From Polytrichum commune (Eukaryota > Streptophyta > Polytrichopsida > Polytrichales > Polytrichaceae): 48,428 bases of DNA. Within the stretch, counting starts at the first letter, position 1; the number at the start of each line of letters is the position of its first letter. A program made the translations under genes and the position numbers. The stretch covers positions 49,726,001 through 49,774,428 of the forward strand of contig OX485804.1 in the NCBI GenBank assembly GCA_950295325.1, written 5' to 3'. Below, in pieces: positions 1 to 11,700 of this stretch. Below the pieces are notes generated by a model. It ran no database searches. It saw only the letters and a program-made list of their open reading frames with translations, and was not told the DNA's origin.

Positions 1-1069
1 TTAATGAGAAGTAGCACGGTGTCACCCAAGTTTTTTGTGTGTAAATATAATTGTACACAAAGAGTGGTGTTCATTTATTTTAAATCGGCTTTCTAGCTTG
101 TTCTACTAGGATGGGTGGGCCAAGCTAGCTTTGCATTGGCAAATCTAGGATTTAGGACAACATGTTCCATGGACTTAACCTACTTTAGATTCTAAAAATA
201 TCTCAAAGTTTGAGAGGTGAAAAAGGAAGGTCCCAAAAATTTCACCCAACAAGTTTCACTCCAATACAAAACAAGCTAACCAACACCTCAATACAATGCT
301 TTCTCAAAGAAGGATCAAACCCTCAGTTTCATCCCTCTTCGAGGGCATAACAATACTTAGTTAATGAGTTGTGTTCATGGGCCAATAGTAGATTTGAGAA
401 GCAAGACTCCAGATGCTGGAAATCCCATTGCTTCAAATTTAATATGAAGTCATGGCAGTTGAACAAAATTCTTCATATGAGTAATGTTATGGGACTTTAT
501 GGATAACTCTATCAATTGTGCATTTTTTGTGGGTTCTCATAGTTAGATGGCTACTGCATTTCATTTCAGTACTTGGAGTTTGTGTTCAGCTTTTGATTAG
601 CATGCAACTTTATGTAAGATTGGTTTGCAACTGCCTGAACGTTTCTATTTGTTTTAGAGTTTTTGCAACCTCCTTATTATTGCACAATCACACTTCAATT
701 TTGTGAAATTGATTTAAATTTTTCATGAAGATGTAGTTCTTGAAGAATTTTAACTAACACGTGGTGAAAAGAAGAAATAAATCAAACAATTACTACTTAG
801 GTGCCCTTGTTGATACGATCTCATACAGTCTAAACTTTGTAATATCATGCTTGTGGCAACCAAAATGCATGTGATATTAAGGAGTTTTGTAGTGGTAACA
901 TGGATGTGTGATAAAAGAAAATTAGTTTAGCATGTGACAATATGGATCAACACAAAGTCAACATTGCAATAATGACAATAATTACAATGTTAACAACGTG
1001 ATGTGTGTGAGCATGTGGTCTAAATTCTTTGATATACTATTTGGATGTCAAAGCCCATGATATATGCTC
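1..1069. other. Gene-free AT-rich flank
   Basis: Apart from the small inverted-repeat element at 352-485, I see no coding region, RNA gene or regulatory signal here. The open frames are short and low in complexity. Confidence 0.5.
352..485. mobile_element. Small TIR element (MITE-like), family shared with 15198-15314
   Basis: The left end reads ATACTTAGTTAATGAG and the right end, reverse-complemented, reads ATTACTCATATGAAG. These imperfect inverted ends enclose about 134 bp with no coding capacity. The interior shares blocks such as GAGTTGTGTT, then GGGCC, then AGATTTGAGAA with the element at 15198-15314, so the two are members of one family. The target-site duplication is not clear. That two related copies have matching inverted ends is seen directly; the MITE label is inferred from size and structure. 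Confidence 0.5.
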
Positions 1070-1403
1070 GGGGGGGGGGGGCAGTGTGTTAAAAAGTTAA
1101 GGATATAGGTGCGAACAACCACTATTTTATTAGGGGGTATTACTTTCAATTCTCTTCTTTTTCACATATGCTATCATTATGTAAATTTCTACTTTGGGTT
1201 AATAGAAAAATGGCTTGCATTACTTATAATTCCAAATTACCTATTATTCCATACCCTATAGTACTTTAAAGATGTCCAGTGCCATTTATGATACCCTATA
1301 TTACTCTTAAGCCCAATTATAATTTTTTGCTCCCATGTTTTTAAAATACCCTATCATTTGTTCGCACGTATATTGCTACTCCAACCAATGACTACCCCCC
1401 CCC
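1070..1403. mobile_element. TIR element bounded by a G-tract and a C-tract
   Basis: Twelve G (1070-1081) open the element and nine C (1395-1403) close it. Inside these, GATATAGGTGCGAACAA at 1102-1118 is matched in inverted orientation by TTGTTCGCACGTATAT at 1358-1373. The interior is AT-rich, contains repeated ATACCCTAT blocks and has no coding capacity. A short non-autonomous DNA transposon is the simplest reading. The G/C tracts may be part of the termini or may have expanded later. Confidence 0.5.
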
Positions 1404-2981
1404 AAGGATATATGGGAGGGAAACGTGATAACAAGGAGTGAGATTTAAATTGAGCACATATGTTCCTTAGGGTTTCGGGATATAAGAGAAGGAATGAATT
1501 TTAGGAGGTTGATGTTAGAGTGTATTATAAAGGTCTCTATTATACATAGAGGGGATATGTTTTTTGTTCGTGACCAGGAGATGGTTCTGGCTATGGGAAA
1601 AAAACCTTGCCCCTCACAAGCAATTCACTACATGGAAAACATTACATGCAATATTTAGGTTGGCTTATGTGTAAAGTTGTTCAAAGGGAATACACTGACA
1701 CGTCTTGCATGTACTTTACTAAGAGAGTTTATTTCAACTGGAAGTCTCGAGTTGTTTGATCATTTATTTTGCAGAGGATAAATATGCATGAGAAGCACTT
1801 GGAGATATTTTTGGTGTAAGTAGCTGGAAAGCTTGCTACTACATCCTACAAAATGTAATTGTCACAATCCAACAAAAACCTTAGAATGTCATAATCAACT
1901 TTAAAAGGTACAGTTATTATATATTTTTATTAAATGATATAGTCACTGAGAGGGTGTCCAACGCATGCCCATCACTAGTATATTATAAGAGTGCCTATAA
2001 ATTGCATAAGGATTAATACTACACCCCATACAATAGTCATGTTTTTGCATGTGGCATGTGAGATTACAATAAGTGGCATCCAAAGGTTATTGTCCGTTAA
2101 CTATGCATAAATTAGAGCTTGATGTATCTTTAAATTTGAAATTTAAAGCAAACCCACAAAAGAAATAAAATTCATGTTTTGTTTAACGACCTCAAGAGTG
2201 CAAAGCTAGGCTTGGCCTTCCAAACGATGATTCCTCCTATTCTTGTAAGGTGATTGGTGCTAAAACCATCATTTATGCGCTAAGTATACATAATATTATT
2301 AAAAATTAAAAATTGTATGATTCTCATTAGCAATTGAGAAGGGGTTTTCAACACACCAACACATGCCTTATTTGGATTCCGATTGAAAAAGCTATAAGTG
2401 TTGAAATTTTTTATTGGTAGATGACGCAAATCCAACACGAGAGGATGATGTTAAGATGGTGGACATTCTCATAATCGATATGTATTTATTGTACAAAATT
2501 CTAGAATGTTGATTTTAACATCATCGACCTTACAAGTAACTAGAAATGACAAGCCTTCTTCTCATTGAATGGTCATAAGGGAAGGTCTACATCGTTGATG
2601 CCCTTGATGTCAATTGTTCTAAGACCATGACTATGATTGTTTGGCCAAACTAAAAGGACAATCAAACAAGAGGGAGTTTGCCTTGGCTCATGGCCAAGTT
2701 GAGCTAACTCATCAATACAAATACATTGGGATTGATTTGTACTCACATGGCTTTCTTGAATCATCAAGTAAAAGATTGTAAATAGCACATATGAAACCTT
2801 TGATGGCCACCATGAGAAAGAACATTACTTGGAGTTACATAATAAGAACTCAAACCCTATTTAGTCAAAAATTTAATGCTTCCAATTGAGTCTACACATG
2901 ATGCACAAATTTGAGAGGAAATATAGTGGGCCTATTTCTCTCTTTCACAAAGGTATGCATTGTTAATACAATATAGTGTTG
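1404..2981. other. Gene-free AT-rich stretch
   Basis: No coding region or structured repeat that I can support. Open frames on both strands are short and lack protein-like composition. Confidence 0.45.
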
Positions 2982-3403
2982 TACACCGTTTATGGTATTT
3001 AGTGTCACGTGATTAATAGTGTCACTCACTGTATTATAGGGCCTACCCTAGGTTACATTAATGACCAACAAGGCTGACTATTAGTGTAACCACATGATAC
3101 TTGTCATTTGCATGCTTGATAAGATCTTTCACTTTGCCTTTTCGTTTTGTGAAAGTTGTTATTGATGTGGGCACATTACCTTCTTACATATCAAAACACA
3201 TGTACTATCATCTCAAACACCTCAATGTGCTACTCTAAATGTCATAATGTATGTTCATTTGCATCTCATAAAGTTACTTATCTTGACAAGTAGCTGACAA
3301 GTAACTGACAATTAGCGAACATGACACTTTGAGACCTCTAGGCATCTAGTTTAGGCCCTTTGCAAAAAAGTGAACGTGACACTAAATACCATAAATGGTG
3401 TAA
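2982..3403. mobile_element. TIR element (GGTATTTAGTGTCA family), copy 1
   Basis: TACACCGTTTATGGTATTTA and the following GTGTCACGT at 2982-3010 are matched in inverted orientation at 3375-3403, with about one mismatch over 29 bp. The 422 bp element has no coding capacity. The inner TIR part TATTTAGTGTCA recurs at both ends of the element at 8663-9037. A non-autonomous DNA transposon (MITE-like) is the likely identity; no target-site duplication could be fixed. Confidence 0.6.
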
Positions 3404-4794
3404 TATTGGAGTGCATATGATGCCTCGTGTTTGTGATCGGAGCTGAAATCGTTGCATACGAACATACCTCTCATTCAGCCCATACAAATGGTCTAAAGTA
3501 GCATGGGGTCAAATGTTGTTTTCTAGAGATAATTTAACATCATAATTAGTTTTTGTAATCCCCATATTACACTAATGAGATTGGGTGCAAGCACAATAAA
3601 GTGGACTACTCTTGATCCTTGTTTAAGTGAAAGTGATTAAAATTTTATTAAATTTGAATTATGTGAAAACAAATCAAGTTTTTAAAAATATATTGATCTA
3701 CAGAGCCAAGCAATTAATGTTGACAAAAACAATCTAAAAAACAATCTACATATTTTAGAAGACGGTGCAAGTGGTGATATTGAGCAAAAAAATTCATAAT
3801 TTTGTTAAACTATAATACATTATATCTAATTGATAATTTTCTACCCCAATGATGACCTCAAGTGTTTAATGACTTCAAGGAACATGCACAAGGTAAATAA
3901 AGTCATGAAATTTACGTCCAAAACTAGCTTTAGCCATTAGCTTTTGAGCATTACTTTTAATGATAAGATTTTAATATCTCTCTTGGTATTCTATATTTGA
4001 GTACTTAACACAACAATATAGGTCATCATGAAAAATATAATTAAATTTAAATAACATTTTGCTACCACTTTTAGGCGTTTGACCAAAAAAAACTATGCTT
4101 TTAGGATACTAGAGCATTTTTTTGGGTCCACTTTACCATGCTTGCACCCAAGTCCACATTTGAAATGCATCAACCCTAAATCTAAAGGGAACATGCTTAA
4201 ATATGGATGGATGAGAAGTATGTTGGTATGTGACAATCCACTCTTGCCCAAGTTTCATGGCCTTTTAGGTAAATTTGTCCATTGTGCATGAAGAGGCTTG
4301 AGTACTTAAAAATAAAATAAATAAATAGCATGTAGGTTGAGGGTTGATTCATTCCAACCAGGTGCCACTATACTTCGTTGGGTTTGTGATGGTATTTGGG
4401 AGTCAAACGAACTTATAATAAAAACTTATATAAAAAAAGGGTTCTTGCATATTCACCTTCACAATGGATGAGTTTACCTAGATACTACTAAATTCTATCC
4501 ACATATAATGAGATTTTTTTATCTACAAAATCAGCAGGGTGTTTGTCTTGCTGACGGTGTACTAATTAAGTGTGCACTTTCACCTCACCAGTGGATAAGC
4601 TTACATAGACATCACGAAGCTTCATCCAATTCAACCCTATTGTGGGTGCTCCCAACTCCCAATGCAATTTCACCTTTGGATCAAACAAGGAATCGCCTCG
4701 TCCTATTAGCAATTGCAAATTGCACACGACGTCATTTAATACTTAAATCCAGAGTTAAGAAGTAGAAGTTATATGAGACCAACATGAAGCTTTT

Positions 4795-4990
4795 CTTTCT
4801 TTTCAAGTGGTGACGTAGGCCCTCCCAGTTGAATTAAGGATTGAATTGAACCTAAAATATTGTCTAAATTCTAAGCAACACCGTCCAATATCATCATAAC
4901 ACATGTCTTTTTGGTGTCCATTCTTAACAACAAACATTGCGATATACCACTCACATTATACATGTCCCATTAAGAAGTGCAATTAAAGAT
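4795..4990 (+). repeat. Dispersed repeat family D, diverged copy
   Basis: The order of blocks (AGGCCCTCCCAGTTG, then CATGTCTTTTTGGTGTCCATT, then ATACCACTCACATTATA followed by GTCCCATTAAGAAG) is shared with copies at about 6150-6310, 18905-19290 and 43975-44340. The copy is heavily diverged and non-coding. Confidence 0.45.
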
Positions 4991-6149
4991 TGTCCACGTA
5001 GCTAAGTTGAGGCCGTCTACAAGGAATTTTACAGACGAATCTTAGTAGAGTGCATGGCTAGTTCATGGGTGTGTACTATATATGTTAAATCGTGTTAAGT
5101 AACTTGCCGTATTCTTTACTTGGTCTCCAAAAAGATTTAACTCCACACAGATGTCAGTCCTTGGATGCTCTTTCAAGCAAAGGACTTCGCTTTCACTGTT
5201 GGCTCTGCAACCAAAGAAATTGACTGGTACAGCGAGTTTAATTTAGTTTAGTCCCATATAAGCTTTTCAGCTTCCCGGACTCTATAATCAAATTCATTTC
5301 ATCGTTACAAGTCAACGTCAAATTTTCACCTGTTACGTTTAAATTCTTAATTTTCAACACTCAATTCTCTTTAAATCTGTCCAAAAAATGTGACCTCAAT
5401 TCCAACGACCGTAGCTGAAGATCTCGATTGTTTTGACAAATCTGATCATACATATGTTTGCAGGTTAGATGTGACTGCTCACAATCCAAATTTGAAACGT
5501 TGAAGTTCTCTTATATAGGAGATTATAATAGGGATGTCAATAGTGGTCTTGAAGGGTGAAATTTTAAAAATTAAATTGGGGTTGGTTTTTTGATCGAACC
5601 TCCACTCAAATCGTCTCCATATGACAAAATGTTGCCCTCATTCAAAAGAGGGGCAATATACCTACTCAAATCAATTCACAAATCTTGAAGCCATTATTTT
5701 TTTTTTTGGGGGGGAAGCTCTGTAATTTGAGGCAACATTGCCACAATTGCGCACTTTCCACATGGATTTACACCTACCAACACATGTCCAACTAAAAAAA
5801 TCCAATGGTATTTGTTTAGGATATGATGTGTTTGAGTGTCGTGCAAAGTTTCAAATCGAATGGGAATCATTTGCACATAGGGATCAACAAAAAACATGTT
5901 TAGGTTATGTTGCCCCTAAACCGCAATGGTGACAAATGTCAAGTTTTGGTTTGTGGGCCGGTTCCGTTGTACACCAATTGAGACCACATTCCCATATTTG
6001 AATTAATCCCAAAATAAATGACTTTGCTTATCCAATTATTCACATGGTAGGACATAGCAAACCTGAACGTGAACAAGAGGAGTAGTTGAAACAATCAAGA
6101 AACCATCCGACTTCTAACTTAATTATGGTAATCAAAAGCAAATGTTTGT

Positions 6150-6310
6150 TGATTGCTTAACTGACTACATAGGTCCTCCCAATTGTGTGTATTATTGAGT
6201 GTAGAGTATTTATTAATATCTATAGATGTAGTCCAATCTTTTGTATGCATGTGTTTTTATGATGTTTGCTCTTTGATCCTCACTGAACAACATACCAGTC
6301 AAATATAGGG
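6150..6310 (+). repeat. Dispersed repeat family D, diverged copy
   Basis: Shares TAGGTCCTCCCAATTGTG with the copy at 19135-19155, and ATACCAGTCAAATATAGGGCCC followed by ACTTAAGAAC with the 44290-44340 copy. Non-coding. Confidence 0.45.
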
Positions 6311-6340
6311 CCCACTTAAGAACACGAGCCACTTAAGACC

Positions 6341-6393
6341 CATCTACCTTACGTGCATTTGTACACCTTTGAAGCACATGTAAGGTAGACATG
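6341..6393. other. Short foldback (stem-loop)
   Basis: CATCTACCTTACGTGC at 6341-6356 is complementary, with small gaps, to GCACATGTAAGGTAGACATG at 6374-6393, giving a stem around a short loop. It lies next to a family D repeat copy and may be the end of an old element. No regulatory function can be supported. Confidence 0.3.
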
Positions 6394-6591
6394 CCTAAAT
6401 GGCCTTGTCAACTAAAGTGAGGCAATTGGGCCATTATGAGTCCATCCGTACCTTGGAATGTGCACTTGGAATACTTTTGTAGTTCGATTTCCATGCATTG
6501 TCCATGATAGTGTCCATTCTCAATGAGAAATTGAGTGTTTCACAAGTGGAAATTCGCGGTAAGAACTTGACAAACTTGAAAATAACAAAAA

Positions 6592-6965
6592 GACCAACAA
6601 GATATGTGCATGACCACATATGTGTGCCAAACACGTTGATCAATTCATTAAAGCCACAAGGGCACGAACCATCATACAAACTAGAGGAATATATCTTCCC
6701 ATGGGAAAACCTCGTGAGCGATGTATGACACAAGCCCGACTAACCACAAGAAGGTGAACAAGTTTCAACATATACATATGCACGACACCATATGTATTTC
6801 AAATTCTTTGGTTTATTCATAGCACCCACATGGGCTCATAACATTTCAGAAACTAGAAGAATAGATCTCACCACAGGTGAAAGCCCATGAGCAACCAACA
6901 CTACATAACAAATGTAGGAAAATCTATAATACAAGCCAACTAAGCACATGAAGAGTATGAATCTT
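6592..6965. repeat. Diverged tandem duplication, ~170-200 bp unit
   Basis: Unit 1 (about 6592-6762) and unit 2 (about 6764-6965) share the same order of blocks: GCATGACCACATATG against GCACGACACCATATG, CCCATGGGAAAACC near the middle against a diverged equivalent, and ACAAGCCCGACTAACCACA against ACAAGCCAACTAAGCACA. The spacing grows from about 172 to 200 bp because of small insertions in unit 2. Confidence 0.45.
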
Positions 6966-8662
6966 TAACCCTCTTTAGTTTCACATCATGAGGCTCTCTT
7001 TGAGCTACACTGCATTGCTTGCGCTTGAGCTCCTTGAGATGAAGATTCTCATTCATTATCATTGTAGCTTCTTGCAATTGTTTCACACTTGCAACAATGT
7101 AATTGGACATTAATAAGGTAGTCTTCAGTGACCGACACTTCCAACATCCAAACTATTTCCAAATCTTGTAGGCTCACTAGGCGAGGGGTTTGGAGAGCAA
7201 GGTGTCTCATGACCTAAGGGTTAGGAGTAATGACTGGAACTGCAACTGCAACCAAAACATCATATGATTGGAGAATGCTTGCCTTAGGCAAGAGCAAGAC
7301 AACATGTTATCAAATTACCCAAGATAAAGAAACAACCACAAAACGGTATCCGAATGGAAATTAAATTACCATTGGACATGAAAACGACACTTTGGCAAAG
7401 CCAACGTTGGTGTTTGGGACATGTTGTCAACAAAGTGGAATAGCAATATAGTCCTTTATTCACGCATACAAAGGAAATGATGTAGCATTTTTTTCATAAT
7501 CACCCATGCACCTCATCTACGTTTCCAAAAAGAGTCAAACCCCTAGGCTGGAGCTTTGTGTTGTCAACATAAACTTGTAAACTCATCCACTATGGATGAA
7601 ACAACTCTAATTAAAAAATCAAGTCTTGTGTATGTTGAGAGCCCATTCCAAATGTACTCCCCTACACTAATTTGAGGTCTATGATACCATCTTCGGAGTT
7701 CAAATGCCTTTAATTTAGAAATGTATATGTTATGAAATAGATCACAACATTTTTCACCTTCTTAATGGATGATTCTAATGCGTGCACTACAAATCTCTAG
7801 CCATTGTAGATACAACAAATAGTGTGTTTTGCGTTGGCATATGGGCCCCACGGTTTATGGATTTGAGTGAAAAGCGGGGTAGTGATCACGGAGTTCCTTG
7901 GGTGTTCCTTGCATAATTTGATCTTAGATATATGTAGTTCATTATGTTCAATTTTTTTGCATAAGTCTAAATTTAAGTTGGACATGATAGGGTGCAACTT
8001 GAACTTGTGTTGCAATTATATATAATAATAGTAGTGTGCCTTGAGCCCTGTGGCAATGAGGAATGAAGTATGGTGGCACGTACCGGGGGAATGCAACTTC
8101 CTTAATCCTACATATATGTGCACTTCTATTGGCAAACCGTGTGATAGAAATGATGACCACTTATCCTAGATATGAACTATGTTGCTTGTAATAGCATGTG
8201 TTAGTTGCATGCACAATGTGTTATTTGTGTAAAAATACATATCTAGAGGATATTGTTGACCATTATTGCTTCTAAAGTATGTATAATTGGGTTTTCACCA
8301 TGTTCTTCTGATTTCTTTTCCAAGTTTTTCTTACCATGTGCATGTGTGAACTACGAAGAAAAAAAAATCAAAAATCAAAAATCAAATTTAGACAATTATT
8401 CTTCCATATTTACTTAAATCATAGTTTTAAATATAGAGTAAAAAATTGTTCTCAAATCTTCGTAGTTAGAAAACAAAGTCATTATTCCAAAGGCTATATT
8501 GATGCTCCAAGTGGCTTGTAACCCATATGTGTTGTGTAATACAAAAGTTTTTGGCCATAAACTTTTGGCAAGTACAAAAATATTTAGTACATGATAAATT
8601 AGATGAAATAGTATATGAAAGACATTTTAGAGTAATTTTGTAAGGCTAGGGTTTGGGGAAAA

Positions 8663-9037
8663 TACACTAAATATGATATTTAGTGTCACCAATTCAAATT
8701 GCCTTGCTCAATACTAATTGTAAACCACGGTACAGTGTTGCCAACACAAAGTGTTAACCCAACATTATTTGTCATTTTTTGTAAATGTTTTTGGGGATTG
8801 TAGATTTACAATGTTGCAATTATTGTTACTTACCAAGTGATTTGTCATCGATTTCCAATCATCCATGACAATTTTTCATCACAAGTTGGTGACAAGAGAA
8901 GATATGGTTTTGGCCAATGGATGAACTCATCCATCATCCATGAATGTATTTGTAAACATATTCATAAGAAGTGTCATATGAAAAGGTAGCATAGTGACAT
9001 TAAATACCATATGACACTAAATAGCATATTCAGTGTA
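8663..9037. mobile_element. TIR element (TATTTAGTGTCA family), copy 2
   Basis: TACACTAAATATGATATT plus TAGTGTCA at 8663-8690 is matched in inverted orientation at 9012-9037 with two or three mismatches. The 375 bp interior has no coding capacity. The inner TIR block TATTTAGTGTCA is shared with the element at 2982-3403, so both belong to one family even though the outermost bases differ. Confidence 0.6.
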
Positions 9038-9405
9038 GTTTCTGGAGCTTGTAACTACCTGCAATCTCTAGAGGGATAAGAAGACTATCGCTTGAAGACA
9101 AAGACACTTCTCGTTAAATTTGCTACACCATAGCCATACAAAGATAGGCCATAGGCAATAGCGTTGTGGAATCCAATGTCATGCTAGAAAGTAGATAGAA
9201 ATTAGGGTAAGTGACATTGTCGCATGTGATAGGGGAATGGACACAAATATATAGAGTTGTAATTGAGAAGTTTCGGCCATAAGCACTGATCATGGTGAAA
9301 TCAATGTACAGTACCACCTTTATGGTATATCATGTATTTCTTTGGACCCTTCAAAATACTTGGAAATCAAAGGCTTGTAGTTTTGTCAATCTAGCATTAT
9401 GGAAC

Positions 9406-10353
9406 CTACCGTAGTTTAATAGCAGGTTCGACAGAAAATAATTCTAAAAATAGATACTGAAAATTTTGGAATATGATTGGCATTTTTTGCCAAATACAAA
9501 ATTTATTATTTTTCAAAATTGCCAAAAAGTAAGAAATTTTTACTTCTCAGTACAGTTTTACTTACAGTGGAAGCATATGTGAATTTTGAAAGAGAGAAGG
9601 TGCTCCTTTTGTAATCAAGCTCACTTACATTAGTCCACAGAGAATATGGGTTAAGAAGTAGCAAGACTCTAGGTGAGGCTTTTCAAATGTGTTGTACACA
9701 ATTTTTTGGAGTCCAATTGAGCATAGAAGATGAAGTTTTATATAATTTTGTCCAACTAACAAATGTTGAGAAATCAATCCTTCTTCCACCTCCAACAAGT
9801 TTTGTGTCAAAATAAGTCTTTATGCAAAAGATATGGACAAAACATTGCAGCCGTGTAAAGATCAAAAAATTAAAATGCGTTCATAACAGTTTTTCGGAGC
9901 TCATTTGTGCATAGAAGATCAACTTTTTTGGAATTTTGTTGGTCTAAGAAAAGTTTAGAAATCAAGTAATCTTTCACCTCCAACAAATTTTATGTCATTT
10001 GAAGACTCTATGCAAAAGTTATGCGTGTTATAAAAATGAAGTCTAACTCAGTGCTTCACCTCAAAGTTTACATATCCCATATGCATTGTTGAACACAACT
10101 CCACTCTACTTGCATAAAGCACAGAGCATTCTCAACTCTTCTTTCACATCTTACTTGTCATTCAATGCAAGAGAGATGTACAAGATATAAGCTTAAATAG
10201 AAAATTAGAAATGAATTTAAGCCAAAAATTAAAAATTAAAAGAGAAAATTGCTGAAAATATGAATATATTATTTTTAGGTGCCAAACCTACTTTTTGAAC
10301 TTTAATTAATTATTCAGCTAACATGTGTCGAACCAGCTATGAACCTACGGTAG
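9406..10353. mobile_element. TIR element (CTACCGTAG family), long copy
   Basis: CTACCGTAGTTTAATAGCAG plus GTTCGACA at 9406-9433 is matched in inverted orientation at 10326-10353 with about 24 of 28 positions identical. The 948 bp element contains a diverged direct repeat (9690-10035) and no recognisable transposase. Its right end (TTTAATTAATTATT...CTATGAACCTACGGTAG) resembles the right end of the element at 20151-20448, so they form a family. Confidence 0.55.
9690..10035. repeat. Diverged direct repeat, ~188 bp spacing
   Basis: Blocks CATAGAAGAT, AATTTTGT, CACCTCCAACAA and ATGCAAAAG recur in the same order 188 bp apart (first GCATAGAAGAT at 9721, second at 9909). This internal duplication lies inside the TIR element 9406-10353. 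Confidence 0.5.
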
Positions 10354-11054
10354 TGTTGGGCTTATCTCAAATGTTCAATTTGAACGTCGTCGTCCATTTC
10401 CATTTTTTGCTACTGCCCATAGTTTTTGTTTATAGTAGGTATGTTGTTGTTGAAATTAGGGATAAGATATGTGGATGTTTTGCATGAAACATTTTGGAAT
10501 GATTATTTTTAATGTCTTGGGGCTACCCAAGGACCTTGCAAATTGATGCGAAATTGGTTCCCAACTCTACTTAAATTGGTAGTGAGGGGAGGTGCAATTC
10601 AAAGGTTGTTGTTGGTTGGACTTGTACACAAATGTTTGTTGAACAACCTTTACGTGCACAATGGGTTGGGGGAGGTGGCATAACGGGGATTGTTGTGACC
10701 ATGGCGGGTTGGTTCTTAGGTGGAGATTGCAAAGCTTTGCACCTCAACAATGACCTTTAAGCTAACAAAAACGAAATGTTTATAAGATAGTTCACATGAA
10801 AAAAATGGCCAATTGCAGGCGCAAACAAAACCTTCAATAAATTGAAACAAGATATGAGCATTTGTAGAGATAGAGGGCATCAATCAAGAACTTCAAGGCT
10901 ATACACCTTTAGATGGGAAAGAGATTCATTGATGAGTGGTGTTAACATATATCTTTGGAATGCTAAAACTTGATATCAATTGATGAATAATGGAGATATA
11001 ACCAATAATTCCATTATTATTATTGATCTTGTTATTTCTATTGTTATTATTATT
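10354..11054. other. Gene-free stretch ending in an ATT-rich microsatellite
   Basis: No coding region recognised. The right end (about 11010-11055) is an ATT/TTA-rich microsatellite that directly abuts the first recognisable retrotransposon coding sequence. It may mark the 5'-truncation point of that element or have grown at the junction. Confidence 0.4.
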
Positions 11055-11700
11055 AAACTTGAGGTTCCTACTAGAAGATTCAAATATGTTGTGAACTGTG
11101 ATGCCTTTAAAATACAACTGCAAGACACAAATATAAACTTCAGAATCCAACCAATACATGAGCCATATATCTACCTTGGAATTAACCTAGTCCCGTCATT
11201 ACAATGGAAAACAAAAACACACATCATAACAACCAAAGTAATAAAACAATGTAAACTCCTAGTCACATGCCCAACCGCCATGAAAAAAAAGTTATAGATG
11301 GTCAATATAGTAATACGAGTTGGCATCGCCTATAGTTTCTACGCCATCTCATATTCACTCATGGCCATCAAGAAACTCAATATGAAAGTTATTGCCTTAC
11401 ATAAAACTATTTGTAGCCTACCAAAATGTTTGTCAAATGCTATCACACAATTGCCACACGACATATTCGGCACAAAAGCATTCTCGCTAAAAAAATGCGT
11501 ACATTACATGTATTGGTGAACAACTCATTAACACTCTTAATGATAAAGGTAGACTTGGAAAGATATACAACATATTAGTACAACACATACTCGCCAGACA
11601 TGGAGGGGCACAAAACGTAACACATATCACACATCACGATTACACAAGATCACCAATGATATGAACTTTATTCCTACTTAAAACAATATGTGAGACCCAC
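11055..11700 (+). pseudogene. Reverse transcriptase C-terminal fragment of the LINE
   Basis: The Y-L-G-I box at 11172-11183 (TACCTTGGAATT) followed by N-L-V-P-S-L-Q-W-K-T-K-T-H matches the conserved YLGI...W..H stretch that follows the palm in non-LTR reverse transcriptases. A stop at 11295-11297 interrupts the frame, and the same reading frame resumes directly (11298-11519) with the R-x-G-I-A-Y-S-F-Y segment and a thumb-like helical region. Past 11520 the sequence stays similar in style but is broken. No catalytic aspartates are present because the palm is missing. It belongs with the RNase H and zinc-motif fragments downstream. Confidence 0.65.

Larger units (their letters stand above)
3404..8662. 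other. Gene-free, repeat-derived stretch
   Basis: Contains old repeat copies listed separately (about 4795-4990, 6150-6310, 6592-6965), a T9G8-type homopolymer junction near 5697-5715 and scattered short open frames. No intact gene, RNA gene or regulatory element was recognised. The 7800-8160 part shares short blocks (such as AGAAGTGCACATATA, in inverted orientation) with 46880-47000, so it is probably also repeat DNA. Confidence 0.45.
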
